Positions 8,557-16,645 of a stretch of DNA of 64,000 nucleotides are shown piece by piece. Both the position numbers and the translations under genes were made by a program. Origin of the DNA: Arthrobacter ramosus (GTDB taxonomy: Bacteria; Actinomycetota; Actinomycetes; Actinomycetales; Micrococcaceae); assembly GCF_039535095.1 (NCBI RefSeq), contig NZ_BAAAWN010000001.1:2728001-2792000 (forward strand), in the 5' to 3' direction. How positions within the stretch are numbered: the first letter of the stretch is position 1; every line of letters begins with the position of its first letter. The notes beneath the pieces are model-generated. The model saw nothing but the letters and a program-made list of their open reading frames with translations. It had not been told where the DNA came from and made no database searches.

Positions 8557-9156
8557 CTAAATGGAGATGGTGGTTGGTAGCCAGGCGGGTCTGGTTCTTT
8601 CAAAGGCCGTAATCAGTTCCTGGTCTTGCAGGGTCAGAGCGATGTCGTCCAGGCCATTGAGTAGTCTCCGCTTCGTATCGGCGTCGATGTTGAACTCGAG
8701 GTCCAGGCCACTAGCGTTTATTGTTTGAGCGTCTAGGTCGATGCTCAGTGCAACCTCAGGGTGGGACTCCACTTGTTGCCAGAGCTGCTCAATCTGTTGC
8801 GGGTCCACTTGAATCGCCAAAAGACCCGACTTCGCTGCGTTGCCTCGGAAGATGTCGGCGAAGCGTGGTGAGATGACCGCTCGGAAGCCGTAGTCCATGA
8901 GCGCCCACACGGCGTGTTCCCGGGAGGAACCTGTTCCGAAGTCGGGGCCTGCGATCAGGATGTTTGCCCCTGAGTGTTCCGGGCGGTTGAGCACGAAGTT
9001 TGGGTCGCGCCGCCAGCCGGCGAAGAGGCCGTCTTCGAACCCGGTTCGGGTGATGCGCTTCATGTAGACGGCTGGGATGATCTGGTCCGTATCAACGTTG
9101 TCGCGTCTGAGTGGAACGGCTTTGCCACTGACGATGGTCACGGATTGGAATTCCAA
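8557..9156 (-). CDS. leuD: 3-isopropylmalate dehydratase small subunit (orphan)
   Basis: Small subunit of the aconitase-like isomerase of leucine synthesis. Seen: the swivel-domain signature [20 protein letters not shown] followed by [11 protein letters not shown], then [17 protein letters not shown] and [15 protein letters not shown], all hallmarks of LeuD. Length (199 residues) is normal. Start is set at TTG 9156, 10 nt after GAGGAG (9167-9172); an alternative GTG at 9141 would overlap the upstream stop as GTGA. The large subunit LeuC, usually directly upstream, is absent here, so this is either a relocated second copy or a subunit for another hydro-lyase. The neighbours are unrelated. Confidence 0.88.
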   Translation of the reverse strand: MEFQSVTIVSGKAVPLRRDNVDTDQIIPAVYMKRITRTGFEDGLFAGWRRDPNFVLNRPEHSGANILIAGPDFGTGSSREHAVWALMDYGFRAVISPRFADIFRGNAAKSGLLAIQVDPQQIEQLWQQVESHPEVALSIDLDAQTINASGLDLEFNIDADTKRRLLNGLDDIALTLQDQELITAFERTRPAWLPTTISI

Positions 9157-9404
9157 GTGGTCTTCACTCCTCTGTAGCAATAGGATTGTGGCCCTCGGCG
9201 CGGCTTATGCCGACCGCGGGTCCACGAGGCTTTGTATCCATCTGAGTGGTAGAAAACGCATCTGGGCCGGAAGCCCTCCTGGCGAAGCCAAAGGAATGCC
9301 CCGTCTTTTGTGACGGCGTCGATGGTGCCCTCGATGCAGTCCTTGTTACGCGCAATGAGTACCACGGTGTCCCCAGGAGTCAGTTCGCGCCAATTGGCGA
9401 CCAT
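9138..9404 (-). CDS. Small SH3/KOW-like hypothetical protein
   Basis: An 88-residue protein from ATG 9404. The first 50 residues ([20 protein letters not shown], then a short hydrophobic strand ending FLWL) have the alternating strand pattern of a small SH3-like or KOW-like barrel; similar small proteins occur on actinobacterial plasmids and phages, as far as I recall. It overlaps the start of leuD by about 20 bp in another frame and could be co-translated with it. The C-terminus is basic and probably unstructured. Function unknown. Confidence 0.55.
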   Translation of the reverse strand: MVANWRELTPGDTVVLIARNKDCIEGTIDAVTKDGAFLWLRQEGFRPRCVFYHSDGYKASWTRGRHKPRRGPQSYCYRGVKTTWNSNP

Positions 9405-9432
9405 GGTGCGCCTGAACCCGTAGCGGGCGGAC

Positions 9433-9771
9433 TTGTCTCCGCGGTTGTCAGGATACTGCTGGTTTCAGAGGCCGCTCCGGGCCGCAGCAGACATCGACAC
9501 GGCAGCCAAGGGAACCGAATACCTCAACTTCGAAACCCGAGCACGGGTGAGGATGGATGTAGGAACCGTCGCAACCCGCTCCCGAGAGGCCATGGACCTC
9601 CTCCTGAACGTCCAGGGCGCCGGTTCCTTCGCAGAAGCCAGTCCGCTGCAGCAAAAGTGGCGTGACCTCGAGACCGGCTCCCGGCACGCGGTCGTCAACC
9701 CATCCATCGCCAGTGAAGCTTACGGACGGGCGCTGCTCGGGGTGAAGGAACAAGTCACCCCCCTAATCTAG
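9433..9771 (+). pseudogene. C-terminal fragment of an acyl-CoA dehydrogenase-like gene
   Basis: From about 9470 the frame encodes AAADIDTAAKGTEYLNFETR and then ASPLQQKWRDLETGSRHAVV and EAYGRALLGV. The pattern PLQ-x-x-WRDL-x-x-x-x-x-H, followed by a G-x-x-LLG end, is the C-terminal helical bundle of acyl-CoA dehydrogenase/DszC-like flavoproteins. The N-terminal two thirds (about 280 residues, including the FAD region) is missing; similarity begins next to the divergent small gene at 9404. It is a truncated leftover, although its own terminator is retained. Confidence 0.65.
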
Positions 9772-9790
9772 AGCCAGCAATCTCAACGTA

Positions 9791-9822
9791 GGAGGGGCAG
9801 GGCCAAAACGGCCCTGCCCTCC
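9791..9822. terminator. Bidirectional terminator hairpin
   Basis: GGGCAGGGCC (9795-9804), loop AAAAC, and GGCCCTGCCC (9810-9819) form a 10-bp GC stem, extended by GGAG/CTCC with one bulge. It lies between the convergent acyl-CoA dehydrogenase fragment and the PucR-type regulator gene, so it can serve both. Confidence 0.75.
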
Positions 9823-9850
9823 TTCCGTCTGCACCGACCTCTTACCTTCC

Positions 9851-11131
9851 CTAAGGCACCAGTACTTGCGAACCGAAGGTATCCGCCAGGACCAGAGCTG
9901 TCTGAAGTTCAAACCGGCGTTCAGCGACGTCGTACCCCAGCAATTCATTCGGGCGCTTCACCCGGTATGCCACCGTATTGCGGGAGACGAAAAGACGCTG
10001 GGCGGCAGCATGCGAGGAACTTTCCTCCTGCAAGTAGCACAGCAAAGTGGAACGAAGGTCGGCGGCGTTGTTGTTGTCCCGGGCAAGTGGCCCCAGCTCC
10101 CGCACCACCAGGTCCCTGGTCAAATCCAAGTCAGCCGATAAGAGGCTGGCAATCGCAATGTCAGAGTAGTAGGCATCCCATCCTGAGGTGTTGCGGCGAA
10201 GCCTCGACGTTCGCTCAGCGGCCTGGGCTTCCTTGTGGGACCGCTGGAATCCGGCAATGTCTGCCCCGGGTGTTCCAACTGCCATGCGAACATCGGGTTT
10301 GGCTGGCCGGTAATCACCGGCGTTCGGCCGCGCGGGAAAACTGCTACGGCTGCCCCATGCCCACACCCTGCCGCCACCAACCGGCATGACCAGTGTTTTT
10401 GTAGCGCCCATTCGGGCGAGGGCATCCAAAGCGCTGGCTTCCAGTTCTGGGGTGTCGGCGCTGTTGCGCACCGGGTCAAACCAAAGCGTCAGGGCCACGT
10501 GCTGTCGCGAGAGGTCATAGCCCAGTTCCCGGCTCGCCTTAACCCGATCCGTGCGACTGCCGTCCAGCACCTGACGGATGATTTCAGCCCTTGCGGCGGC
10601 TGCGCTGACGGTCCACCGTTCCCGCTCGGCCAGATATGTTGCGGCCATCTCGCCGGAAAAATCGTCAATATAGCGGAACAAGCTCTCCGAAATAATCTGC
10701 ATCTGGTCGACGCGCTCTGCTTCGGGGACCAGTTCCCGGCAAGAATCGAGAAAGGCCTTGGTCATCTGGGCGTGACCCAGACGGACACCCCGCAAGACCT
10801 TATCCAAGGAGATCCCGCGGCGAACAAAATCAACGTCACCACGCAGCGCTTCCTCCGTGATGGCAGGGAGTCCCTCGCCCTTGCTGCTAATCCAGATCAA
10901 CGAGCGGATAACTGAGGACTCCGGGCCCATCCGCAGCGACTCGAACTGCTCTGGACCGCCACCAAAGTCGGGGATCTCGGCAATAATCCTCTCAGTCATC
11001 GCGTACCCGACCTGGCAGGCCCACTCGACCGGACCCTTGCCCAGCCGCTCAACAGCGTCTGCTACCGTCGTCGGCCGACTTGCAGGCTCCGGATCGCCAC
11101 GCCGGGAATTGGGTGAAGTCTTTGAAGCCAC
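9851..11131 (-). CDS. PucR/CdaR-type transcriptional regulator
   Basis: A 426-residue regulator. The N-terminal 180 residues form a helical sensory domain of the RsbT-co-antagonist/globin-like kind seen in actinobacterial PucR proteins (GVRLGHAQMTKAFLDSC). The middle is a GGDEF-like CdaR domain. The C-terminus has the PucR helix-turn-helix: LRSTLLCYLQEESSSHAAAQ, then LFVSRNTVAYRVKR and LGYDV. Such proteins usually activate purine, amide or amine catabolism in response to a metabolite. It lies near the dimethylformamidase operon and in the same direction, but separated by a small gene and a terminator, so its target is not settled. Confidence 0.85.
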   Translation of the reverse strand: MASKTSPNSRRGDPEPASRPTTVADAVERLGKGPVEWACQVGYAMTERIIAEIPDFGGGPEQFESLRMGPESSVIRSLIWISSKGEGLPAITEEALRGDVDFVRRGISLDKVLRGVRLGHAQMTKAFLDSCRELVPEAERVDQMQIISESLFRYIDDFSGEMAATYLAERERWTVSAAAARAEIIRQVLDGSRTDRVKASRELGYDLSRQHVALTLWFDPVRNSADTPELEASALDALARMGATKTLVMPVGGGRVWAWGSRSSFPARPNAGDYRPAKPDVRMAVGTPGADIAGFQRSHKEAQAAERTSRLRRNTSGWDAYYSDIAIASLLSADLDLTRDLVVRELGPLARDNNNAADLRSTLLCYLQEESSSHAAAQRLFVSRNTVAYRVKRPNELLGYDVAERRFELQTALVLADTFGSQVLVP

Positions 11132-11489
11132 GGATCAGAATCGGTGGCATCAGCGTCATTGCCGGGCACGTCCCACATCCTCTACACAACGAATAAGAAC
11201 CCACCCCACGACCTGCTTCATCACACATCGGGGAGATCGGGTAACAAGGCAGAAGCTTAGCGTTACTGACCATAACAGGCGCCCTTGTGCAGACGGGCGA
11301 CCGGCGTCGGATCCAGGTGCCTTGCAGCGGCTGGGCCCTTCTCCAAGTCCGACTTGACGTGTCTTCTAACCTCTCCGGCTCAAAACCCTAGGGATGCGAG
11401 ACGTCTCGTCGACCAGGCGACCGCCGCGACGGCAATGCTCTAATTTTCGCGGAATGATGTGGATTTGTGACTGTTGTTGAGAATGGCGG
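11132..11489. other. Gene-free stretch upstream of the PucR-type gene
   Basis: No supported gene in any frame. The region should carry the promoter of the PucR-type gene on the minus strand. I see no clear operator or terminator. Confidence 0.4.
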
Positions 11490-11768
11490 TTAATTCGCAG
11501 GCGGGAAGGCGGCTTCGGTGCCCCTACCTGGGAAAGTTCCGGTGCTGCTGCAAAGATCCCGTTCCATCGTTACTCCATAAGGGACGTCGCCACTTAGGTT
11601 CACTGTGCATAGCCCGCGTTCGTGCCGTGTCACGAGAATGCCCTGCCACCCCTCCCTCATCGAGTGGACGCGGGCCGTCTCGACAGCTGTGTTGATGCCA
11701 TCTTCGATTTCCGCCCGGGAGAGCCCGGTGATGTGGAAGTAGCGGTCAAGCTCGATCGTGGTGATCAT
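11490..11768 (-). CDS. Small hypothetical protein
   Basis: A 92-residue protein, MITTIELDRYFHITGLSRAE at the start, with a predicted alpha-beta arrangement (strand, helix over SRAEIEDGINTAVETARV, strand GILVTRHERGLCTVNLS). No signal peptide, membrane segment or known motif. Codon usage looks coding and it starts with ATG. It sits 90 bp beyond the terminator of the dimethylformamidase operon, in the same direction. I do not recognise the family. Confidence 0.5.
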   Translation of the reverse strand: MITTIELDRYFHITGLSRAEIEDGINTAVETARVHSMREGWQGILVTRHERGLCTVNLSGDVPYGVTMERDLCSSTGTFPGRGTEAAFPPAN

Positions 11769-11859
11769 GAGAGGTCCTGATTTGCCCTTCGTAAGTCGTC
11801 TTTGATTTGGACGCTGAAGATTTGGTCGTGGTGGCGAGGGACGGGCCCTGTGAGACAGG

Positions 11860-11890
11860 AGGGCGGGCCATCTTGAAGATGGGCCGCCCT
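11860..11890 (-). terminator. Terminator of the dimethylformamidase operon
   Basis: AGGGCGGGCCATC (11860-11872), loop TTGAA, and GATGGGCCGCCCT (11878-11890) give a 13-bp stem with one mismatch, about 75 bp beyond the large-subunit stop codon. Confidence 0.7.
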
Positions 11891-11966
11891 CTGCACTAAT
11901 ACTCGGCAGGTGCTTTCTCGAAGTGGCCGGACTGGTTGCGCGTCGATCCGGCTTTTGGATCGAGAA

Positions 11967-14321
11967 TCAGCTCCCAGCTGACTCGAATGAGCTTTCGCTG
12001 AGGACTTCCTGGAGCGGTTCGGTCCGGCGGAAGCGCCTGAGGACGTTGCCGGTTATCTTAGCGACGTTGTTGTCGTAGTCGTTGTGGGACAGTGCCGCGG
12101 TGTAGGCGATGGAGCCGACGGAGAAGAAGCCGCCTCCGCCGTCCAGTGCGCAGTATACGATGTCGGAACGGACGCCGGGTTGCTCTGTGGCTCCGATCCC
12201 GGGAATGGATTCGTAGACTTCTTCTGCGGCCAGAAGGTACGCGTCGGAAAAGGGCCCGGAGGTGGCGAGTACGAGGGCGCCCGGAGGTGAACCGAGTCCG
12301 GGCTGGTAGCAGTCGACCTCGGCGCCTGCGGCTCCGCCGCCCATTATGCCGAACTCGCCTATGCGTTCGTCTTCGCCGATTCCCTGGAAGATGAACCCGG
12401 CGGCCGGTGAGTGGCTGTCCTCAAGTCGTTCATAGTAGGTGCAGCGGTCAAAGCCCTGGGCGGCGAATCCCACTCCGGCGAGTTTCTGGGGTGGCATGCC
12501 CTTGTTCCTCCAGATCCCGGCAAGTTCGCCGGAGGTGGCATGGCGCTTGTCTCCATACGGGGATTGGTGAGGGCGGGTGCCGCCGTCGGAGCGTCGGAGT
12601 TCCATCAAATGTGGTTGTTCGGGGTCGAAGGAGACGGTGGCGTAGAAACCGTTACCGCCCAGGTACATGAGCCTGCCCCCGGTGGATGTGAACTCCTCCA
12701 GCGCGCTGAGCTCGTTGCGCGTCACATACTCGGGATGGCTACCGGTGATGACCACCTGGTAGTCGCGGAGCAGGTCGTAGCCTTCGCGGTCGAGGTCCTC
12801 ATCGGTGATGGCATCGAAGTCGCAGTCCTCGACTTCGAGCCAGTGCACGATGCACAAGTCCGCCGGAAGCCCCCAGACACCTTCTGCCTGGAACCATGCA
12901 CGGTGTTTGGGCTGCAAGGTCAGGATGGGTTTGCGGACGCTGCCGAAGACGACGCCGGACCCGTCGTTGTGGATCTCATAGCAGGAGCGTCCGAATTCGG
13001 GATGGTCCTGGAGCGTGAGGTCTTCGCGGTCGAGAATGGGGGTGCGGGCAACGATGATTTCGGCGCCGTCTGCTTCGAAGGCAATCCGGTCGTTGGCGTA
13101 GGCCAGGTACGTGGCAGTGGAGAAGAGCACGGCCACGTCGTTTTTCTTTTGGCCTGCCCCGACGAAGAAGGGAAGGTACTGCTCTGCTCCGTCCGCGGTG
13201 AGTTTGGCCGCATACACTCCGCTGGGCAGGTCCGAAGGAACGCCCAGGGTGAATGCGGCCGGCCAGCCGGCGTCGGTGATGTCGTCATCGTGGAAGTGGA
13301 TCGCATCGTATTCATCGGGAACCAGCCGGAAGTCGTCGACGAGACCTGTGAACGAATGGCCTGCGACGGCGCGGGTAGGTGCGTTGTGGCACCTGCCGTG
13401 GAGCTGGTTTGTGGATTGGTCGAGTACGTCCCACAGGAGCAGTCCGTCCTCGCGGCGGCTGCGCCCGAAGTGCCAGTCAGCGACCGTGTCGGTCGTGCCC
13501 GGGGTGGAGCGTTGAATCGAGACACCGCCGACCTTGCCGTTGAAGCCGTTGGCCGCGAGCCATCGTTCCCCGTCCAGCCGTGCGCCGGCACCAATGCGGA
13601 AGGGAGCGGCCGCGACTGCGGGCGTGGATGGTCGGGCGGCCACGACTTTTTCTTCGGGCTCCAGGGGCAGCGCCTGGTCTGTGTACCGGTTCATGATGTT
13701 GGAAAGGGGAGCTTGGATGAGGCGGATGCGGCCGGCCGTCGTATCGACTTCGACGTGGAGCGTGTACCAGTGGTGGCCCTCCAACGGGCTGTCCAGTGAT
13801 ACGGACCTTACGGCCCCTTGTTCGCTCCAGATGAAGGTGGGTCGCCCGGCATCCAGGACGAGCGCGTACCCGCTAGAGGATTCCTCTGCCCAGTTTCCTA
13901 GGATGACTTGCCGGTCGCTTGCGCCTCCGAACGAGTTCCGGGTGACGTGGTAGGCGCCGAAGTTCCCGGAGCGGGAGCTCAGGGGCAGGGTGGGGTATAC
14001 CTTGGCCTGGATGAGCAGTCCGTCCGGGCTGGTCAGCAGCGAGGATGGGTCGGGTATCTCGACGTAGGATCCTGGCTGGCAAGCGTATGTCGTCCCCTTT
14101 TTTTCACCATCGATTTCTGAGGGAACCGGTGTTTCGAGGAATCCCGGTCCGGCTTCGCCGGTGAATCCGTGGCGTAGCCGGACCAGCGAGGCCTGGTAGG
14201 TGGAGGGTCCTTCGCAGCTGACGTGGAAAGAGAGGCTCTCTCCGGGGCGCGCGGCGAAGCGGTCGGTGTAGCCGAAGATTTTGGGTTGGGGCCGGGTTTC
14301 CGGTTTGGGTGCTGCGGTCAT
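11967..14321 (-). CDS. dmfA2: N,N-dimethylformamidase-like large (beta) subunit
   Basis: Predicted cytosolic metallo-amidohydrolase subunit, 784 residues (the characterised DmfA2 is about 760). The known enzyme splits dimethylformamide to formate and dimethylamine using a mononuclear iron held by two Tyr and one Glu. Candidate ligand segments are seen in order: FSTATYLAYAND, CYEIHNDGSG and TGSHPEYVT. The N-terminal half contains a beta-sandwich, lectin-like region (HWYTLHVEVDTTAGRIRL), as in the family. The start at ATG 14321 follows GGAG at 14334-14337, and lies 5 nt after the small-subunit stop, so the two are co-translated. The real amide substrate could differ from dimethylformamide. Confidence 0.85.
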   Translation of the reverse strand: MTAAPKPETRPQPKIFGYTDRFAARPGESLSFHVSCEGPSTYQASLVRLRHGFTGEAGPGFLETPVPSEIDGEKKGTTYACQPGSYVEIPDPSSLLTSPDGLLIQAKVYPTLPLSSRSGNFGAYHVTRNSFGGASDRQVILGNWAEESSSGYALVLDAGRPTFIWSEQGAVRSVSLDSPLEGHHWYTLHVEVDTTAGRIRLIQAPLSNIMNRYTDQALPLEPEEKVVAARPSTPAVAAAPFRIGAGARLDGERWLAANGFNGKVGGVSIQRSTPGTTDTVADWHFGRSRREDGLLLWDVLDQSTNQLHGRCHNAPTRAVAGHSFTGLVDDFRLVPDEYDAIHFHDDDITDAGWPAAFTLGVPSDLPSGVYAAKLTADGAEQYLPFFVGAGQKKNDVAVLFSTATYLAYANDRIAFEADGAEIIVARTPILDREDLTLQDHPEFGRSCYEIHNDGSGVVFGSVRKPILTLQPKHRAWFQAEGVWGLPADLCIVHWLEVEDCDFDAITDEDLDREGYDLLRDYQVVITGSHPEYVTRNELSALEEFTSTGGRLMYLGGNGFYATVSFDPEQPHLMELRRSDGGTRPHQSPYGDKRHATSGELAGIWRNKGMPPQKLAGVGFAAQGFDRCTYYERLEDSHSPAAGFIFQGIGEDERIGEFGIMGGGAAGAEVDCYQPGLGSPPGALVLATSGPFSDAYLLAAEEVYESIPGIGATEQPGVRSDIVYCALDGGGGFFSVGSIAYTAALSHNDYDNNVAKITGNVLRRFRRTEPLQEVLSESSFESAGS

Positions 14322-14326
14322 TTTGT

Positions 14327-14674
14327 TTAGCTCTCCAAAAAATTCTTGTGGCGCAGCGAGAACACTCGGCGCAGCGCGTCTTCGTAACTGTGGAATGTTC
14401 CCGGCAGGAGGAGGAGATTTCCTGGTGCCCCGAGGGTGATCCTGCCGATGCCCCATGGTCCGTTGGGGCCAAGGTTCAGGATGATCTCCTTGCCGTTGGC
14501 GGAGGCATTCCCGAGTGCCCGCACGACGCGGGCTGTCTTGTCGTCGTGGGGGCCCAGTGGGCTGCGGTCGTAGGCGGCTGTTACGTCATCTGTAAAGTCG
14601 CGGCGTATCCGGGATGAGAAACGTTCTTCGAAAATGCTCATGAGCTCGGATGAGCGGTCCGCGCTGGTACGCAT
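14327..14674 (-). CDS. dmfA1: N,N-dimethylformamidase-like small (alpha) subunit
   Basis: A 115-residue protein directly upstream of the large subunit, matching the small-then-large gene order and size (about 130 residues) of known dimethylformamidases. Its end, FHSYEDALRRVFSLRHK, resembles the C-terminal EEAMxxVFxxRxxD pattern of DmfA1. The centre (KEIILNLGPNGPWGIGRITL) is a short beta hairpin region. The small subunit is thought to stabilise the large one; no catalytic residue is expected. The start at ATG 14674 is chosen over the longer open frame because the upstream part reads as non-coding; an internal ATG at 14641 is possible. Confidence 0.75.
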   Translation of the reverse strand: MRTSADRSSELMSIFEERFSSRIRRDFTDDVTAAYDRSPLGPHDDKTARVVRALGNASANGKEIILNLGPNGPWGIGRITLGAPGNLLLLPGTFHSYEDALRRVFSLRHKNFLES

Positions 14675-15114
14675 CACTTCGCCCCGGTTCGGCCACGGTG
14701 GGAGTAGCCAGGCTGTGGGCTGGTCCGCGGATTCATGTAAGGGTCTCGCTTTCGTTTTGATGTGGTGCCGGTGGTGCAACGGGCTGGCTGGCAGGGAGAC
14801 AGCCCGCTTGCGTTGACCGTGTCCAGGCGTTTGTTGGCTATAAGTTCCACGGTATGACCGGGCCGGCTGTGGAGGTATCGGTAGTTGTGCGTACCGGCCG
14901 GGTCGCTCATGGAACTGGTTTAGGTGGTGGCCCGGCCGTGGCAGTTTCACGGATATTGATGTATCCGGAGACCCTCCCGCTGACCCAGCCGCGGATCGGC
15001 CGCTCTGAACCGGTCTCCGCGGGCCGTCCCCGATCACAGGCTCTGGCTTAAGAGTCAGAACCGGTGATCCTTATGCCAGGGCGGCGTCGGCTGCGGGGAT
15101 GGTCTCGCGGGGAT
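14675..15114. promoter_or_regulatory. Promoter region of the dmfA1A2 operon
   Basis: A 440-bp gap between the permease stop and dmfA1. It holds the palindromic operator described separately and, on the minus strand, a -10-like TTATAG at 14839-14844, about 44 bp from the operator centre. No gene is seen. Confidence 0.45.
14871..14898. promoter_or_regulatory. Palindromic operator shared by both dimethylformamidase loci (site 1)
   Basis: Core GTATCGGTAGTTGTGCGTAC at 14874-14893, with CGGTA at 14879-14883 and TACCG at 14892-14896 as inverted arms. Twenty-two of 28 positions match the second site at 18011-18038. It lies about 197 bp upstream of dmfA1. The divergent LuxR-type protein is the likeliest binder. 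Confidence 0.65.
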
Positions 15115-16521
15115 TTAGAGGCCGTCTTCCGTTTCAAGCGTGCGGCCGGACCGTTTGAGCATCAACGCGACGATGGTGCCGATGGCCAACCATGAGATTC
15201 CGATGATTTTCGCCAGTATGTTGGTGCTGTAGAGGGCGTATCCGAGCACGGCAATGCCGAGCACGGGAGAGATCCAGTGGATGAAGTACTTCCTGCTGGA
15301 CTGACGTACGCCGAAGTGGTTGATCACGCTGATGTGCAGCAGGATGTAGGCCGTGAGGGCGCCGAAGGTGACCATGGTGACGATGACGTCGATCTGTCCC
15401 ACGCCCAGCACTCCGATGATAGCGGTGAGGATTGTCACTACGATCATGGCCGCGGTCGGGACCTGGTGCTTTTTACTCACGACGGCCAGACGGCGGGGCA
15501 GCTGGCCGTCGCGGGCCATTGCGAAGATCATCTTCGACGTCGTGGCATGGGAAACCAGGACGTTGGCGAACAATGCGATCATGGCTGTGATCAGGGTGAA
15601 GACGATCTTGAACCAGGGGGCCACTACGGTTTCGCTGATGTAGTAGAAGGCGTTGTTCACCGCGTCACCGTCGGCGAATGGCGCGTTGTTGGGGACAAAC
15701 AGGGCCGCGAAATAGACCTGTGCAACGAACAAGGCGATGACAAGCCAAAGGACGATCATGGTCGCTTTCGACACGGCTTTTCCGCCGCCCTTGGCTTCCT
15801 CGTTGAGCGTCGAAATGGCGTCGAAGCCGATATAGCTCAGGGCAGCGACCGGAATGGCGGTGAAAACGAGGTCCCAGGAGAAGAATTCAGGTTGGTAGAA
15901 CGGGGCAAAGCTGAACTGGGCCCGCCCCTGGGCGATCGCGACCAAGGCCCCGCCGACGAACACGATGAACGCGGCGCCCTGAATGATCAAGAAGATCATG
16001 TTCATCCGGGCCGTGACAACGATGCCGCGGAGATTGATAAAGGCCACCACCGCGATGAAACCTATGACCCAGATCCAGCCAGGAACATCGGGCATGATCG
16101 CGGCCATAGCGGACGCTGCGAGAATCAACAGCAGCGCCGGCAGGAGCAGGTAGTCCAGGAGGATGGCCCACCCCGAGAGGAAACCCACGAACTTCGTGGT
16201 GCCCAGGCGGACATAGGAGTACACGGACCCGGCAACGGGGTACTCCTTGGCCATTTCCTTGTAGCTGACGGCGCTGAAGAACATGGCAATTCCGGCAACC
16301 AGGTAAACCAGCGCGGCCATGCCGTGGGAGAAATTGAAGATGGTACCGAACACGGCCACCGGGGCCAGCGGGACCATGAAGATGAGGCCGTAAACGACGA
16401 CATCGGTCAAGGTCATGGTGCGGTTGAGCTCTTGCTTGTAGCCGAGCGCCTCTAGTTTTTGCTCTTCGACGTCGTTGACTCCGGCGTCCTTGGGCGACGT
16501 AGCAATACTTTCGTTTTTCAT
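15115..16521 (-). CDS. APC-superfamily amino acid/amine permease
   Basis: A 468-residue inner-membrane transporter with about twelve helices. Helix 1 contains VVYGLIFMVPLAPVAVFG, and helix 6 has LSYIGFDAISTLNEEAKGG, the GFD-x-(I/V)-x-x-L-x-EE signature of APC permeases. It is of the same superfamily as the permease at 3459-4913 but clearly not a duplicate. It lies between the two dimethylformamidase loci, in their direction, so uptake of an amide or export/import of a released amine is a reasonable inference. The N-terminus of about 35 residues is hydrophilic and cytosolic. Confidence 0.92.
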   Translation of the reverse strand: MKNESIATSPKDAGVNDVEEQKLEALGYKQELNRTMTLTDVVVYGLIFMVPLAPVAVFGTIFNFSHGMAALVYLVAGIAMFFSAVSYKEMAKEYPVAGSVYSYVRLGTTKFVGFLSGWAILLDYLLLPALLLILAASAMAAIMPDVPGWIWVIGFIAVVAFINLRGIVVTARMNMIFLIIQGAAFIVFVGGALVAIAQGRAQFSFAPFYQPEFFSWDLVFTAIPVAALSYIGFDAISTLNEEAKGGGKAVSKATMIVLWLVIALFVAQVYFAALFVPNNAPFADGDAVNNAFYYISETVVAPWFKIVFTLITAMIALFANVLVSHATTSKMIFAMARDGQLPRRLAVVSKKHQVPTAAMIVVTILTAIIGVLGVGQIDVIVTMVTFGALTAYILLHISVINHFGVRQSSRKYFIHWISPVLGIAVLGYALYSTNILAKIIGISWLAIGTIVALMLKRSGRTLETEDGL

Positions 16522-16645
16522 GGGCTATCTGTGCCTCTCAGGAGAATCCTAGGCATGGCCCGTGGATTCCGTAAGTGAATCTAGGTGAATTGAATGAGCG
16601 GTCGGTGGGTGCTCAATGTTTGCGTCTTCGCCTCGTGGGCGGAAC

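Noticed and set aside
12411-13799. A 462-codon open frame on the plus strand
   Set aside because: Antisense shadow of the dimethylformamidase large-subunit gene; no recognisable domain and no ribosome-binding site.
14322-14456. Longer N-terminus for the dimethylformamidase large subunit
   Set aside because: The extra 45 codons overlap the small-subunit gene and have no family similarity; ATG 14321 has its own ribosome-binding site.
15277-16455. A 392-codon open frame on the plus strand
   Set aside because: Antisense to the APC permease; extremely rich in His, Asp and Gly, as expected from the complement of membrane-helix codons.
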